A DNA stretch of 64,000 nucleotides from positions 1-64,000 of the forward strand of contig JAYOEY010000017.1 of assembly GCA_038116945.1 (NCBI GenBank), in the 5' to 3' direction. The notes below the pieces were generated by a model. That model was not told the origin of the DNA. It worked only from the letters and a program-made list of their open reading frames with translations, and did no database searches. The translations under genes and the position numbers were made by a program. Numbering within the stretch: the stretch's first letter is position 1; each line of letters opens with the position of its first letter. This DNA is from JAYOEY01 sp038116945 (GTDB lineage: Bacteria > Pseudomonadota > Alphaproteobacteria > MPNO01 > UBA2964). Of the stretch, positions 16,458 through 25,279 are shown piece by piece.

Positions 16458-18377
16458 ATGGCCGAAGTCCAGTCCACCGTAAAGTCGATTACGCCGAATA
16501 CCGACATCTATGCCCGTACCTATGACGGCATGGAATCGGACGAAAATCGCACCATTCTCGACGATGCGATGGTGCTCTGGCGCATCGTAAAGATGGCGGC
16601 GCTGTTTCGCTGGCGGCTGAGTCTCGCGGTTGGCGCCACCATCGTCGCAACAGCATTCCAGCTGATGATTCCAGGGTTTCTGGGCGACGCCGTCGATGGT
16701 GCGCTGGGCCTTCTGGGGACCGCGACCGTCGAGCGCGCCGTCGCCGAAGAGGCGCTGCTGCGCGCAGCCCTGCTGCTGCTCGCGGCGTCGATCGCCAGAG
16801 GCGCTTTTACGCTGGTCCATAACTATTGCGGCGAGACGATCGGCCATTCCATCGCCTACGAGCTCAGGCTGCAGTTTTACGACAAGCTTCAGCATCTCAG
16901 CTTTTCGTTCCACGACCGGGTTCATACGGGAGAGCTGATCACGCGCGGCATGCTGGATGTCGAGGGCGTGCGCGCGTTCATGAACACGGCGTTCCTTCGC
17001 GTGTTTCTGCTGGTCATCATGGTCGGCGCGGCGGCCTGGCTGATGCTGTCGACCGATGCGCTGATGGGGACACTCGCGCTTTCGTTCGTGCCCGTGGTCG
17101 TCTGGAAGTCGGCGCAGTCGCGCCTGCTGCTGCGGCGCATGTGGTGGGCGCTGCAGGACAGGATGGCGGTCCTCGGCCGAATTATGGACGAAAATCTGAC
17201 CGGTATTCGCGTGGTGCGGGCGTTCGGCGCACAGCCCTACGAACTCGACAAGTACAATGCGGCGTCCGACGAGGCGATGGAACTCGCCGATCGGCGCATC
17301 AAGGTGCGGACCTATTCCACCACGCTGATGACCTATACCTATTTCATCGCGATGGGGCTGGTGCTGGGCGTCGGCGGTTTCCGGGTGCTCGACGGGGCGA
17401 TGACGGTCGGAAGGCTGACCGAATTCCTGACCTTCATGACCATCCTTCAGCAGCCGGTGCGTCAGCTCGGCCTGATGATCAATTCGGTGGCGCGGACGTC
17501 GACCTGCGGCGCGCGTCTGTTCGCGGTGCTCGACCTCGAACCTGAAATTCGAGATGCGGAAGGAGCGCCCCCCCTCGAAATTACCGAGGGAACGCTGAAA
17601 TTCGAGAATGTGGAATTCTCCTACCCGTCGGCGCTCGACGGCAGGAATCCGCCGCCGGTGCTGCGCGGCGTCTCGTTCGAGGTGCGGCGCGGCCACACGC
17701 TCGGCATCGTCGGGCCGCCCGGCAGCGGGAAATCGACCCTGGCGCATCTGCTGCCCCGCTATTACGACGTCACGGGCGGGCGTATTACCATCGACGGGCA
17801 GGATATCAGGGACGTCACCCTGAATTCGCTGCGCGATGCGGTCGGCGTCCTGACCCAGGAGCCGTTCCTGTTCACGACCTCCATCGAAAACAACATTGCC
17901 TATGGCGACCCCTGGGTGGAGGACGACACCATCCGCGGGGCGGCGTCCGTGGCCCAGATCGACGGGTTCATCGACCGGCTGCCGGCGGGATTCGAGACGC
18001 TGGTGGGCGAACGCGGCGTCTCCCTGTCGGGCGGACAGCGGCAGCGCGTCGCGATCGCCCGAACCGCGATGCTGGAACCTGCGATCCTGGTTCTCGACGA
18101 TTCGACCGCTGCGATCGATGTCGGCACCGAACAGAGAATCCGGCAGGCGCTCAGGGAACACGCGTCAAAATCCGCCACGATCGTCGTATCGCACCGGCTC
18201 GCAACGCTTCGCCATGCCGATGAGATCCTGTTCCTGGAAGACGGCCATGTCGTCGAACGTGGAACCCATGACGAGCTGGTGGCGATTGGCGGACGTTACG
18301 CGGCGCTTCATGTCCTCCAGAGCCTCGAAGATCCCGACGCCGATCCGCTGGCCGGTCTGGAAGAAGCGGCGTCATGA
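16458..18377 (+). CDS. ABC exporter half-transporter, degenerate-site subunit
   Basis: The 639-residue protein is a type IV exporter: six membrane segments (about residues 55-340), then an ATPase domain. Walker A is GPPGSGKST (about 418), the signature LSGGQRQR (about 521) is canonical, and Walker B reads VLDDSTAAID (about 544). The catalytic Glu after Walker B is therefore Asp. The H-loop His is present (VVSHRLATLRHAD). The gene overlaps the second exporter gene by ATGA, and the two proteins are complementary: this one supplies the canonical signature and the partner supplies the canonical Glu. Export of lipids, drugs or peptides is typical; the cargo is unknown. Confidence 0.93.
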   Translation: MAEVQSTVKSITPNTDIYARTYDGMESDENRTILDDAMVLWRIVKMAALFRWRLSLAVGATIVATAFQLMIPGFLGDAVDGALGLLGTATVERAVAEEALLRAALLLLAASIARGAFTLVHNYCGETIGHSIAYELRLQFYDKLQHLSFSFHDRVHTGELITRGMLDVEGVRAFMNTAFLRVFLLVIMVGAAAWLMLSTDALMGTLALSFVPVVVWKSAQSRLLLRRMWWALQDRMAVLGRIMDENLTGIRVVRAFGAQPYELDKYNAASDEAMELADRRIKVRTYSTTLMTYTYFIAMGLVLGVGGFRVLDGAMTVGRLTEFLTFMTILQQPVRQLGLMINSVARTSTCGARLFAVLDLEPEIRDAEGAPPLEITEGTLKFENVEFSYPSALDGRNPPPVLRGVSFEVRRGHTLGIVGPPGSGKSTLAHLLPRYYDVTGGRITIDGQDIRDVTLNSLRDAVGVLTQEPFLFTTSIENNIAYGDPWVEDDTIRGAASVAQIDGFIDRLPAGFETLVGERGVSLSGGQRQRVAIARTAMLEPAILVLDDSTAAIDVGTEQRIRQALREHASKSATIVVSHRLATLRHADEILFLEDGHVVERGTHDELVAIGGRYAALHVLQSLEDPDADPLAGLEEAAS

Positions 18378-20272
18378 CCACGATATCGAGATCCGGCGGC
18401 GATCCGAACCGTCCGGCGGACAGTCGGCCGCCGCGCGCCGTGGTCGGCTCGCAGATCGACATGGACGAACACATGTTCGGCGCGGCGTTCGACGGCCACG
18501 TCGTTCGCCGGTTCATGAGCTACGTTCTTCCGTACCGGAAACGACTCTATGTTGCCATCGTCGCGCTGCTGACCTTTACCGGCGCGCAGCTTTCCATTCC
18601 GCTGGTCATCCGCTATGCGATCGACGAGGCCATCGTCGCCAACGGGGGCAGTCCCGATGCGCTCATGATTGCAGTCGCGCTGTTCGCGGGCGTAATCACG
18701 CTTAGTTTTCTGGCGAGCCGCATTCAGGATCTGCTGGTGGGCATCACCGGCGAAAATGTGATCTTCGATCTTCGGACGGCGATGTTCGCCCATCTGCAGA
18801 AAGTCGCGCTCGCCTTCATGGACAATACCGAAGTCGGCCGGATGATGTCCCGGCTTCAGGGCGATGTGTATGCGTTGCAGGAATTCCTGGAAAACTCGAT
18901 CACCGCCTTCGGCGACATCGTGCTCCTGTTCGGCATCGTCGTTATCATGCTCAATCTCGATTTGCAGCTCGGCGCGCTGACGCTGTCGGTCGTTCCGGTG
19001 CTGCTGATCGTCCGGCTGATCTGGTTGCCGCGCGCGCGCCGGGCGTTCCGCCATGCACGGGTCACAAATTCCACCGCCAATGCGGCTCTGGCCGAAGGCA
19101 TCCATGCGGTGCGGACCGTGCAGGGGATGCGGCGCGAGGCGATCAATTTCGATCTCTATACCGAAAAGGCGCTGGATAACCGTCGAGCGCACTTCATGTC
19201 GGCGCGCTACGCGCAGGTCATGGTGCCGATCGTCGATTCCCTGACAGGCGCGGCGATGGCGATCGTCGTTCTGGTCGGCGGTTCCATGGTGCTCGACAAG
19301 CAGCTTGAGGTGGGCGTCATGGTCGCCTTCCTGTTCTACGTTCAGCGCTTCTTCGATCCGATCCGGTCGCTCACAATTCAGTACAGCGTGATGCAGCGCG
19401 CGATGGCCTCCGGGCGACGGATTTTCGAGGTTCTCGACGTGCCGCTGACGATCACCGATGCGCCGGACGCGGTTGACCCGGATGACATCAAGGGATCCAT
19501 AGAGTTCCGGAACGTGACGTTCGGCTATCGGAAAAACCAGCCGATCCTGAAAAACATCAGCTTTTCCGTGAAACCCGGCGAGACCGTCGCGCTGGTCGGT
19601 CCGACCGGGTCGGGCAAGACCAGCATCACCGCCCTGCTCAATCGCTTCTATGAGGTGTGGGACGGCGAGATCCTGATCGACGGTATCGATATACGGCAAT
19701 ATGCCCAGGCGGCGCTGGGGCGGCATGTCGCCATGGTGCTGCAGGACCCGTTCCTGTTCACCGGGACGATCTTCGAAAACATACGCTACCGGACAACCGG
19801 GGCGACGCGCGAGCAGGTGATCGAGGCGGCGAAGCTCGTCGGCGCGCACGATTTCATCGACCGGCTGCCGGACGGCTACGATACCGTGCTCGACCAGCAG
19901 GGCGGCAATCTGTCGATGGGACAGCGCCAGCTATTGAGTTTCGCGCGCGCGCTGGTGGCGGACGCGCGCGTGCTGGTGCTGGACGAAGCGACCGCCAATA
20001 TCGATTCCTATACCGAACGCCAGATCCAGATCGCGCTCAAACGGTTGCTCGAAGGCCGCACCGGCATCGTTATCGCGCACCGGCTCGCAACCATCCGGGG
20101 AGCGGACCGGATCGTCGTGCTGCAGGACGGCGAAATCAGGGAAATCGGGCCGCATGCGGACCTCATGCGGAACGGCGGGCTTTACGCCAGCCTCTATACG
20201 CTCAACTACGCGTCGTTCGACGATATTCCCGACGAGGTCGTACGAAACGCGAACTCTGGATCGACCACCTGA
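18374..20272 (+). CDS. ABC exporter half-transporter, catalytic-site subunit
   Basis: The 632-residue partner has a membrane domain at about residues 55-335 and an ATPase domain with Walker A GPTGSGKTS (about 408), a non-canonical signature LSMGQRQL (about 512) and a normal Walker B VLDEATANID (about 532). Its start overlaps the stop of the upstream gene by 4 bp (ATGA), indicating equal, coupled synthesis. In a heterodimer its altered LSMGQ faces the Asp-containing Walker B of the partner, so both defects fall in a single nucleotide site, as in TM287/288- and BmrCD-type exporters. An MFS exporter gene follows 94 bp downstream. Confidence 0.93.
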   Translation: MTTISRSGGDPNRPADSRPPRAVVGSQIDMDEHMFGAAFDGHVVRRFMSYVLPYRKRLYVAIVALLTFTGAQLSIPLVIRYAIDEAIVANGGSPDALMIAVALFAGVITLSFLASRIQDLLVGITGENVIFDLRTAMFAHLQKVALAFMDNTEVGRMMSRLQGDVYALQEFLENSITAFGDIVLLFGIVVIMLNLDLQLGALTLSVVPVLLIVRLIWLPRARRAFRHARVTNSTANAALAEGIHAVRTVQGMRREAINFDLYTEKALDNRRAHFMSARYAQVMVPIVDSLTGAAMAIVVLVGGSMVLDKQLEVGVMVAFLFYVQRFFDPIRSLTIQYSVMQRAMASGRRIFEVLDVPLTITDAPDAVDPDDIKGSIEFRNVTFGYRKNQPILKNISFSVKPGETVALVGPTGSGKTSITALLNRFYEVWDGEILIDGIDIRQYAQAALGRHVAMVLQDPFLFTGTIFENIRYRTTGATREQVIEAAKLVGAHDFIDRLPDGYDTVLDQQGGNLSMGQRQLLSFARALVADARVLVLDEATANIDSYTERQIQIALKRLLEGRTGIVIAHRLATIRGADRIVVLQDGEIREIGPHADLMRNGGLYASLYTLNYASFDDIPDEVVRNANSGSTT

Positions 20273-20366
20273 AAATCCATCCGATTCGGGTGTAATGCGG
20301 TCGCTGCGGTCGTAGACTGTCCGCTGCTGTCGGCGCGCATCGCCGGTCACTCGGTTTCATTCGCCC

Positions 20367-21638
20367 ATGTTCCGTTCCCTTATCGACATGCTCGCGACGA
20401 AGAGCATCCTGCGCGCCTTCCGGCACCGGAATTTCGTGATCGTGGAGCTGTCGAGCTGGCTGTCCGGCGCGGGCGTCTGGTTCTACCGGATCGGGCTGCA
20501 GGTGATGACCTGGGACCTTACTGAATCCGGCTGGTGGCTCGGCGTCATCGCGCTGGCCGAAGCTTTGCCCGGCATCCTGATCGCGCCCATTGCCGGAACG
20601 CTGGCGGACCGGCACGACCGGTTAAAGATGGCGCGGGTCGTGCAATTCATGATCATGATCGTGACCGCTGCACTGGCCACACTGACGCTTGCAGGCCTGG
20701 TCGATATCTGGCTGCTGATGTTTTTCGCCATCGTTCACGGGCTCGCCGCCGGATTCTGGACCCCGGTCAGGATGGCGATCGGCCCCAACCTGGTGCCGCG
20801 AGAGGACCTGGCGTCCGCCATCGCGCTGCATTCCACGCTGTTCAATCTCGGGCGCTTTGTCGGGCCCGCGCTGGCCGCGCCGATCCTGTTGATCTGGGGC
20901 GCGGGCATGGTGTTTGCGGTCAATGCCGCCGCCTACCTGATCTTTCTCGTAGCGCTGTTCTATGTCGAGCTGGTCAATCCCGACAAGCGCGCTTCCGCCG
21001 GGCGCAGCATGTTCGGCCATCTCAAGGAGGGGTTCGGTTACGTCGTCCGCCACGGCGGGATCAAGTACCTGTTTCTCAACATGATCGTCTCCTCCATCCT
21101 GTTGCGTGCCTATATGGAGTTGTTGCCCGGCCTGTCGGAGACGGTGTTCGGACACGATCCGAAAGAAGGCGTGGCCGTCATGGTTTCGGCCGCCGGGCTC
21201 GGCGCGATCGTCGCCGGGCTGCTGATCGGCAACCTGACGCAGGTGGAATCGATCCTGCGCGCCTACTGGATCTCGATATTCTGTTCGATTGTCTTTCTGA
21301 CGCTGTTCGTTACGCGATCGGAATTCTGGTACGCGGCGGGGTGCGTGGTGTTTCTCTCGACATCGCAGGTGGGCATCAATATCGCCGGCCAGGTCATCGT
21401 GCAGTCGACCGTACAGGGCGACCTTCGCGGACGCGTCATGTCCCTCTGGGGGCTTCTCAACCGGTCCGGCCCCGCCATCGGCGCGACGCTGATCGGCGGC
21501 GTCTCCAGCTATTACGGGTTCCGCTGGCCGCTGCTGGCCGCCGCCGGATTCAGCGCGGTCGTCATCCTGTTTTCGTTTACGCGTCGAATACCGATTCGTG
21601 AGGCGCTGACGGCCAGCCGCGACCGGGCGGAGGACTGA
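20367..21638 (+). CDS. MFS transporter, EntS/multidrug-exporter type
   Basis: The 423-residue inner-membrane protein has 12 predicted segments and the MFS loop motif between segments 2 and 3 (GTLADRHDRLKMARV, near residue 80). The N-terminus (FRHRNFVIVELSSWLSGAG) resembles the enterobactin-exporter-like MFS_3 family. It is co-directional with the two ABC exporter genes, 94 bp downstream, so an export module of three genes is plausible. Its stop codon abuts exactly the stop of the convergent deacetylase gene, leaving no room for an independent terminator. An alternative role is uptake for the neighbouring tcuAB genes, but TcuC-type sequences are not obvious here. Confidence 0.87.
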   Translation: MFRSLIDMLATKSILRAFRHRNFVIVELSSWLSGAGVWFYRIGLQVMTWDLTESGWWLGVIALAEALPGILIAPIAGTLADRHDRLKMARVVQFMIMIVTAALATLTLAGLVDIWLLMFFAIVHGLAAGFWTPVRMAIGPNLVPREDLASAIALHSTLFNLGRFVGPALAAPILLIWGAGMVFAVNAAAYLIFLVALFYVELVNPDKRASAGRSMFGHLKEGFGYVVRHGGIKYLFLNMIVSSILLRAYMELLPGLSETVFGHDPKEGVAVMVSAAGLGAIVAGLLIGNLTQVESILRAYWISIFCSIVFLTLFVTRSEFWYAAGCVVFLSTSQVGINIAGQVIVQSTVQGDLRGRVMSLWGLLNRSGPAIGATLIGGVSSYYGFRWPLLAAAGFSAVVILFSFTRRIPIREALTASRDRAED

Positions 21639-22544
21639 TTACCCGCCATCTCCCGGCACGGTGCCCTTCGGCAGCGATGAAACATGCGCGAAAATCTCGC
21701 GCGGGCGCGTGAACCAGATGCGGTCGGCATCCGGGTGGCCGGTGATGTGGGCGAGAATGTCGCGCAGCCCGGCGAGGCGATAGGGCTGTCCCACCACGAA
21801 CGTATGCATGGCGAGCGAGAACACCAGCGGCTGCTTCGCGCTCTGCCGCATCTGCTCGTCGAAATGGGCGCATACCATCTCGGTAAACTGGCTCGCCGTG
21901 TGACGGCGCGACAGCTGGGCCGGCGAATCGTTGATCTCGATGTGATAGGGGATCATCAGCAGCGGTCCGCCTGAGGTCCGCATCCACACCGGCTGGTCGT
22001 CGCACGACCAGTCCATGATGTAGCGGTAGCCGTTCTGCTGCAGAAGATCCGGCGTTGCCGGACTTTCGGAGATCCACGGTCCCATCCAGCCGCCCGGCCC
22101 GTCGCCCTCGTGCTCGCGGAAGGCGCCCGTGACGCGCGCGATCAGATCGGCCTCGCCCGCCTCGTCGTAATCGCCCTGCTGTTCGGAGTTGGTATGGCCG
22201 TGGCCGACGAACTCGTCGTCGCGGGCGCGGATGCGCGCCGGGATCTGCGGCGCGTAATCGTAGATCGACGCGTTCATCAGGTGGCACATCGGCAGGCCGA
22301 ACTCTTCGAACAGCTCGAACACGCGCCAGATGCCGACCCTGAGCCCGTAATCGCGCCACGAATAGTTCCGCACGTCAGGCTGGACGCCCGGCGCGGTCGG
22401 CGTATGGCCCAGCCCCTCGCCGAAGCTGAAATGCTCGATATTGAGCGCGAAATAGACTGCAAGCCGTTTGCCGGCCGGCCAGTCATAGACGGGCCGCTCG
22501 GTGATCGGCGAGTAGTCGTATCGTCCGTGCTGTCTGATTTCCAT
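21639..22544 (-). CDS. polysaccharide deacetylase-family protein (PuuE-like)
   Basis: The 301-residue protein has the NodB-type barrel of carbohydrate esterase family 4. The N-terminus is of the allantoinase/PuuE-like subgroup (SPITERPVYDWPAGKRLAVYFALNIE in short pieces). The region near residue 110 has GHGHTNSEQ in place of the classical zinc HxxxH, and a late AMHTF block is present. The first motif reads LNIEHF rather than TFDD, so the enzyme probably acts on a small amide or ureide, perhaps without zinc. Start ATG at 22544 follows GGGGAA. It is third in the leftward tcuA-tcuB-deacetylase run (32-bp gap). Confidence 0.85.
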   Translation of the reverse strand: MEIRQHGRYDYSPITERPVYDWPAGKRLAVYFALNIEHFSFGEGLGHTPTAPGVQPDVRNYSWRDYGLRVGIWRVFELFEEFGLPMCHLMNASIYDYAPQIPARIRARDDEFVGHGHTNSEQQGDYDEAGEADLIARVTGAFREHEGDGPGGWMGPWISESPATPDLLQQNGYRYIMDWSCDDQPVWMRTSGGPLLMIPYHIEINDSPAQLSRRHTASQFTEMVCAHFDEQMRQSAKQPLVFSLAMHTFVVGQPYRLAGLRDILAHITGHPDADRIWFTRPREIFAHVSSLPKGTVPGDGG

Positions 22545-22576
22545 CTGTCGTTTCCCCAGGCGGGATTTGCCGATAT

Positions 22577-23749
22577 TCAGGTCGTCGTATGGCGTTCCCG
22601 CGCGTATCGGACAAGCGCCATGAAGCGGTAGATGCCGTGCACGAACTTGCCGTAGGGCATGGTGAGGAACAGGCTGAAGACGATGCCCAGGTGGAGCGCG
22701 AGCAGGATGCCCATCGCCGCGGTATCGCGCAGGAACAGCAGCGCAAGACCCGTCAGGCTGGTCAGGAACAGCATGGCGAGAAAGGCGACATCCATGCCGA
22801 ACCGTTGGCTGTCCTGCATGTCGGCATCGCGTGTCCATTTCGACCGCAGCAGCCCCACCGGTCCGATCAGAAGGCCGATGCCCCCCAATGTGCCGAGCAC
22901 AACAGGCAAATCGTACCAGGGATAGGGCGCCACCCGGTCCAGAAGATAGTGATAGAGCGTCGCAACCGAGGTGGCCGCGAAGCAAAGCATGAAGCCGTAG
23001 AATGTGCAGTGATGGTAGAACCGCCGGTGATCGGGGGTTTCGTTTTCATCGCCCATGCAGTCCGCGCCGCCGCCATCGAGATAGCGCAGCTTTCCCGCGT
23101 CCCGGATCGCCTGCCAGAGCGGTTGCGGCGCGCGGAGCGTCGACGCCGGCTCGCCCATGTCGCGCCAGAACGAGCGCGCCCCCATGACCGACGCCAGGAT
23201 CGCATACAGAAAGGCCGCGCCGAACAGGGCAACCATCGTGTTGTGCGGCATCAGCACGTAAAAGGAACCTGGCCCGGTGTGGGTTCCGAAGAGCACTTCA
23301 GGGTCGTGCCACCCGACAAAGCCGGCCACATAGATGGCGACGCTAAGCGCCGTGATGATGCTGATGGCCAGCCCGTTGCGCGCAAACAGGCCGGACAAAG
23401 CGCGCGGCCAGGCATAGGCCTGATAGGATTCGGCGCGCGCCTGCGCCATGACCTTCGGAACGTTCACATCGAATTCGTGGGGCGGCGAAAACTGGCAATC
23501 GTAAAAACAGGCGCCGCAGCCATGACACAGATTGGCGAGATAGTTGAGATCGCCGTCGGGAAAGTCGCGCCGCATGATCATGGCGGGAAAGACCGCGCAC
23601 AGCCCTTCGCAATAGCGGCAGGAATTGCAGACCGTCATCAGCCGGCCGACCTCGGTAAGGGTCGCTGTACCGCTTGGCGCGGCGCTCAGCCCGGCCTTTT
23701 CCGGTTTTGCCAGCGGGTCGAACCCGGTCGTCTGATCAGTTGCGGGCAT
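22577..23749 (-). CDS. tcuB: tricarballylate utilization protein B, Fe-S/membrane electron carrier
   Basis: The 390-residue protein has two N-terminal ferredoxin-like Cys groups: CNSCRYCEGLC (about residues 42-52) and CHGCGACFYDC (about 77-87). Several membrane segments follow, with His residues suited to haem (for example the DHRRFYHHCTFYGF region). This is the TcuB layout: it re-oxidises FADH2 of the dehydrogenase TcuA and passes electrons to the membrane quinone pool. The start codon lies inside the end of tcuA (14-bp overlap), showing translational coupling. No tcuC or tcuR could be recognised. Confidence 0.9.
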   Translation of the reverse strand: MPATDQTTGFDPLAKPEKAGLSAAPSGTATLTEVGRLMTVCNSCRYCEGLCAVFPAMIMRRDFPDGDLNYLANLCHGCGACFYDCQFSPPHEFDVNVPKVMAQARAESYQAYAWPRALSGLFARNGLAISIITALSVAIYVAGFVGWHDPEVLFGTHTGPGSFYVLMPHNTMVALFGAAFLYAILASVMGARSFWRDMGEPASTLRAPQPLWQAIRDAGKLRYLDGGGADCMGDENETPDHRRFYHHCTFYGFMLCFAATSVATLYHYLLDRVAPYPWYDLPVVLGTLGGIGLLIGPVGLLRSKWTRDADMQDSQRFGMDVAFLAMLFLTSLTGLALLFLRDTAAMGILLALHLGIVFSLFLTMPYGKFVHGIYRFMALVRYARERHTTT

Positions 23750-25133
23750 TGTGCGCGGCCTCCCTTCCCGCAATTCGGCCGAATACGCTGCCGATCGTCA
23801 TTCCAATTCCTGCGGCATATCCTTTTCCGAGGACGTTGCCGGACATGATTTCTCCGGCCGCAAACATGTTCGCGGCAGGTTTTCCGTCATTCATGATCAT
23901 CTGCGCCTGCTTGTTCACGCGCGTTCCGAGATAGGTAAAGGTGATTCCGGGACGCACGGGGTAGGCATAGTAGGGCGGCGTTTCCACCCGTCGCGCCCAG
24001 TGGGTCTTGGGCGGTTCGATGCCTTCGGTATGGCAGTCGTCGAGAATCGTATGATCGAACGTGCCGTCGACGACGGCGCCGTTAAAATCGGCGACGGTTT
24101 TCTCGAAGGTCTCTACCGGAATTTTCAGTTTTCCGGCCAGCTCCGCCAGCGTATCCGCCTTGATGGGGGGAAACAGCGACGGCATGAATTTCGTCAGCAC
24201 CGAATGATCGAACACGATATAGGCAAGCTGGTCGGGCTGTTGCGCGACCAACCGGCCCCAGATGGCGTAGCGCTTCGGCCAGGTATCCTCGCCCTCGTCG
24301 TAGAACCGCTCCGCGTGCTTGTTGACGACGATGCCGAACACCACGCAGTCCAGCCTGGTGATGATCCCGCCGTCATATTTGGGCGCCCGCGCGTCGATCG
24401 CCACGGCATGGCACTGGGTCGGATCTCCGATCTGCTGAACCCCCTTGTCGAGCAGCATTCTCAGGATCGTGCCCTGGTTGTTGGCGGTCCCCCGGATCAG
24501 GAAATTCTCCGCCGGTTCGCCCCAGTATTCCTTCAGCCACTCGATATTGGATTCGAACCCGCCCGCCGCTGCGACCAGCGCGCCGGCGCGGACGGTTTCG
24601 TCCTTGCCGTCGATCCGCGCCGTCGCCGACATGAACATGCCGTCCTGGATGTCCATCGCCGTGACCTCGGCCTCGTACAGCACGTCGACGCCGATTCGTT
24701 CCGCCGTATTGTAGAGCGCATTCAGCATCGCCCGACCGCCGCCGAGGAAGAACGAGTTGGTCCGGTCCAGTCCGAGCGTGCCGCCGAGCGGGGGCTGAAA
24801 CCGGACGCCCTGCTCGACGATCCAGTTCAGCATGTCCTTCGATTCGTGGATCATGTGCCGGGCGAGTTCCTCGTCGGTCTCGCCCTCCGTGACCCTTAGC
24901 AGGTCTTCGAACAGCTCTTCCTCGGGATAGGGCCCCGTCAGCGTATCGGTCGCCGCATCGTGGGCGCAGCGCATGTTTCGGGTGTGGCGCGTATTGCCGC
25001 CGCGATAGAATTTTTTGGCCCGTTCCAGGACCAGCACCGACGCGCCTTCGAGGCGCGCGCTGATGGCGGCGCACAGCGCCGCGTTGCCCCCGCCGATTAC
25101 AAGGACATCGTATTTTTCTGTCAGGTCGGCCAT
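23736..25133 (-). CDS. tcuA: FAD-dependent tricarballylate dehydrogenase
   Basis: The 465-residue flavoprotein starts with a dinucleotide-binding motif (VLVIGGGNAALCAAI, about residues 10-24). It belongs to the fumarate-reductase/succinate-dehydrogenase flavoprotein superfamily, TcuA branch (RGGNTRHTRNMR near residue 45; a C-terminal GGIMSGNVLGKGYAAG-like FAD block near 430). The characterised enzyme oxidises tricarballylate to cis-aconitate. The tcuA-tcuB overlap supports the assignment, but related dehydrogenases act on other dicarboxylates or 3-oxosteroids. It is first of a leftward operon with tcuB and the deacetylase. A tricarboxylate transporter at 46-49 kb could supply the substrate. 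Confidence 0.88.
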   Translation of the reverse strand: MADLTEKYDVLVIGGGNAALCAAISARLEGASVLVLERAKKFYRGGNTRHTRNMRCAHDAATDTLTGPYPEEELFEDLLRVTEGETDEELARHMIHESKDMLNWIVEQGVRFQPPLGGTLGLDRTNSFFLGGGRAMLNALYNTAERIGVDVLYEAEVTAMDIQDGMFMSATARIDGKDETVRAGALVAAAGGFESNIEWLKEYWGEPAENFLIRGTANNQGTILRMLLDKGVQQIGDPTQCHAVAIDARAPKYDGGIITRLDCVVFGIVVNKHAERFYDEGEDTWPKRYAIWGRLVAQQPDQLAYIVFDHSVLTKFMPSLFPPIKADTLAELAGKLKIPVETFEKTVADFNGAVVDGTFDHTILDDCHTEGIEPPKTHWARRVETPPYYAYPVRPGITFTYLGTRVNKQAQMIMNDGKPAANMFAAGEIMSGNVLGKGYAAGIGMTIGSVFGRIAGREAAHNARN

Positions 25134-25279
25134 GTGCTTCGGATGAGTTGTGAGGGTTCAGGGTTTCGTTTTCCGGGTTCTGCCTAGCACGATTCCGCGT
25201 CGGTTTCTCCCCCCGGCGTCGATCAGGCGTATGTCCGGATTATTGCGTTGCGGTCGTGGCTCCCAACCTGTCGCTACGA

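Noticed and set aside
16365..18161. 598-residue minus-strand frame
   Set aside because: It lies opposite the first ABC exporter gene; its sequence is low in hydrophobic residues and lacks recognisable domains.
18308..19849. 513-residue minus-strand frame
   Set aside because: It is the shadow of the second ABC exporter gene.
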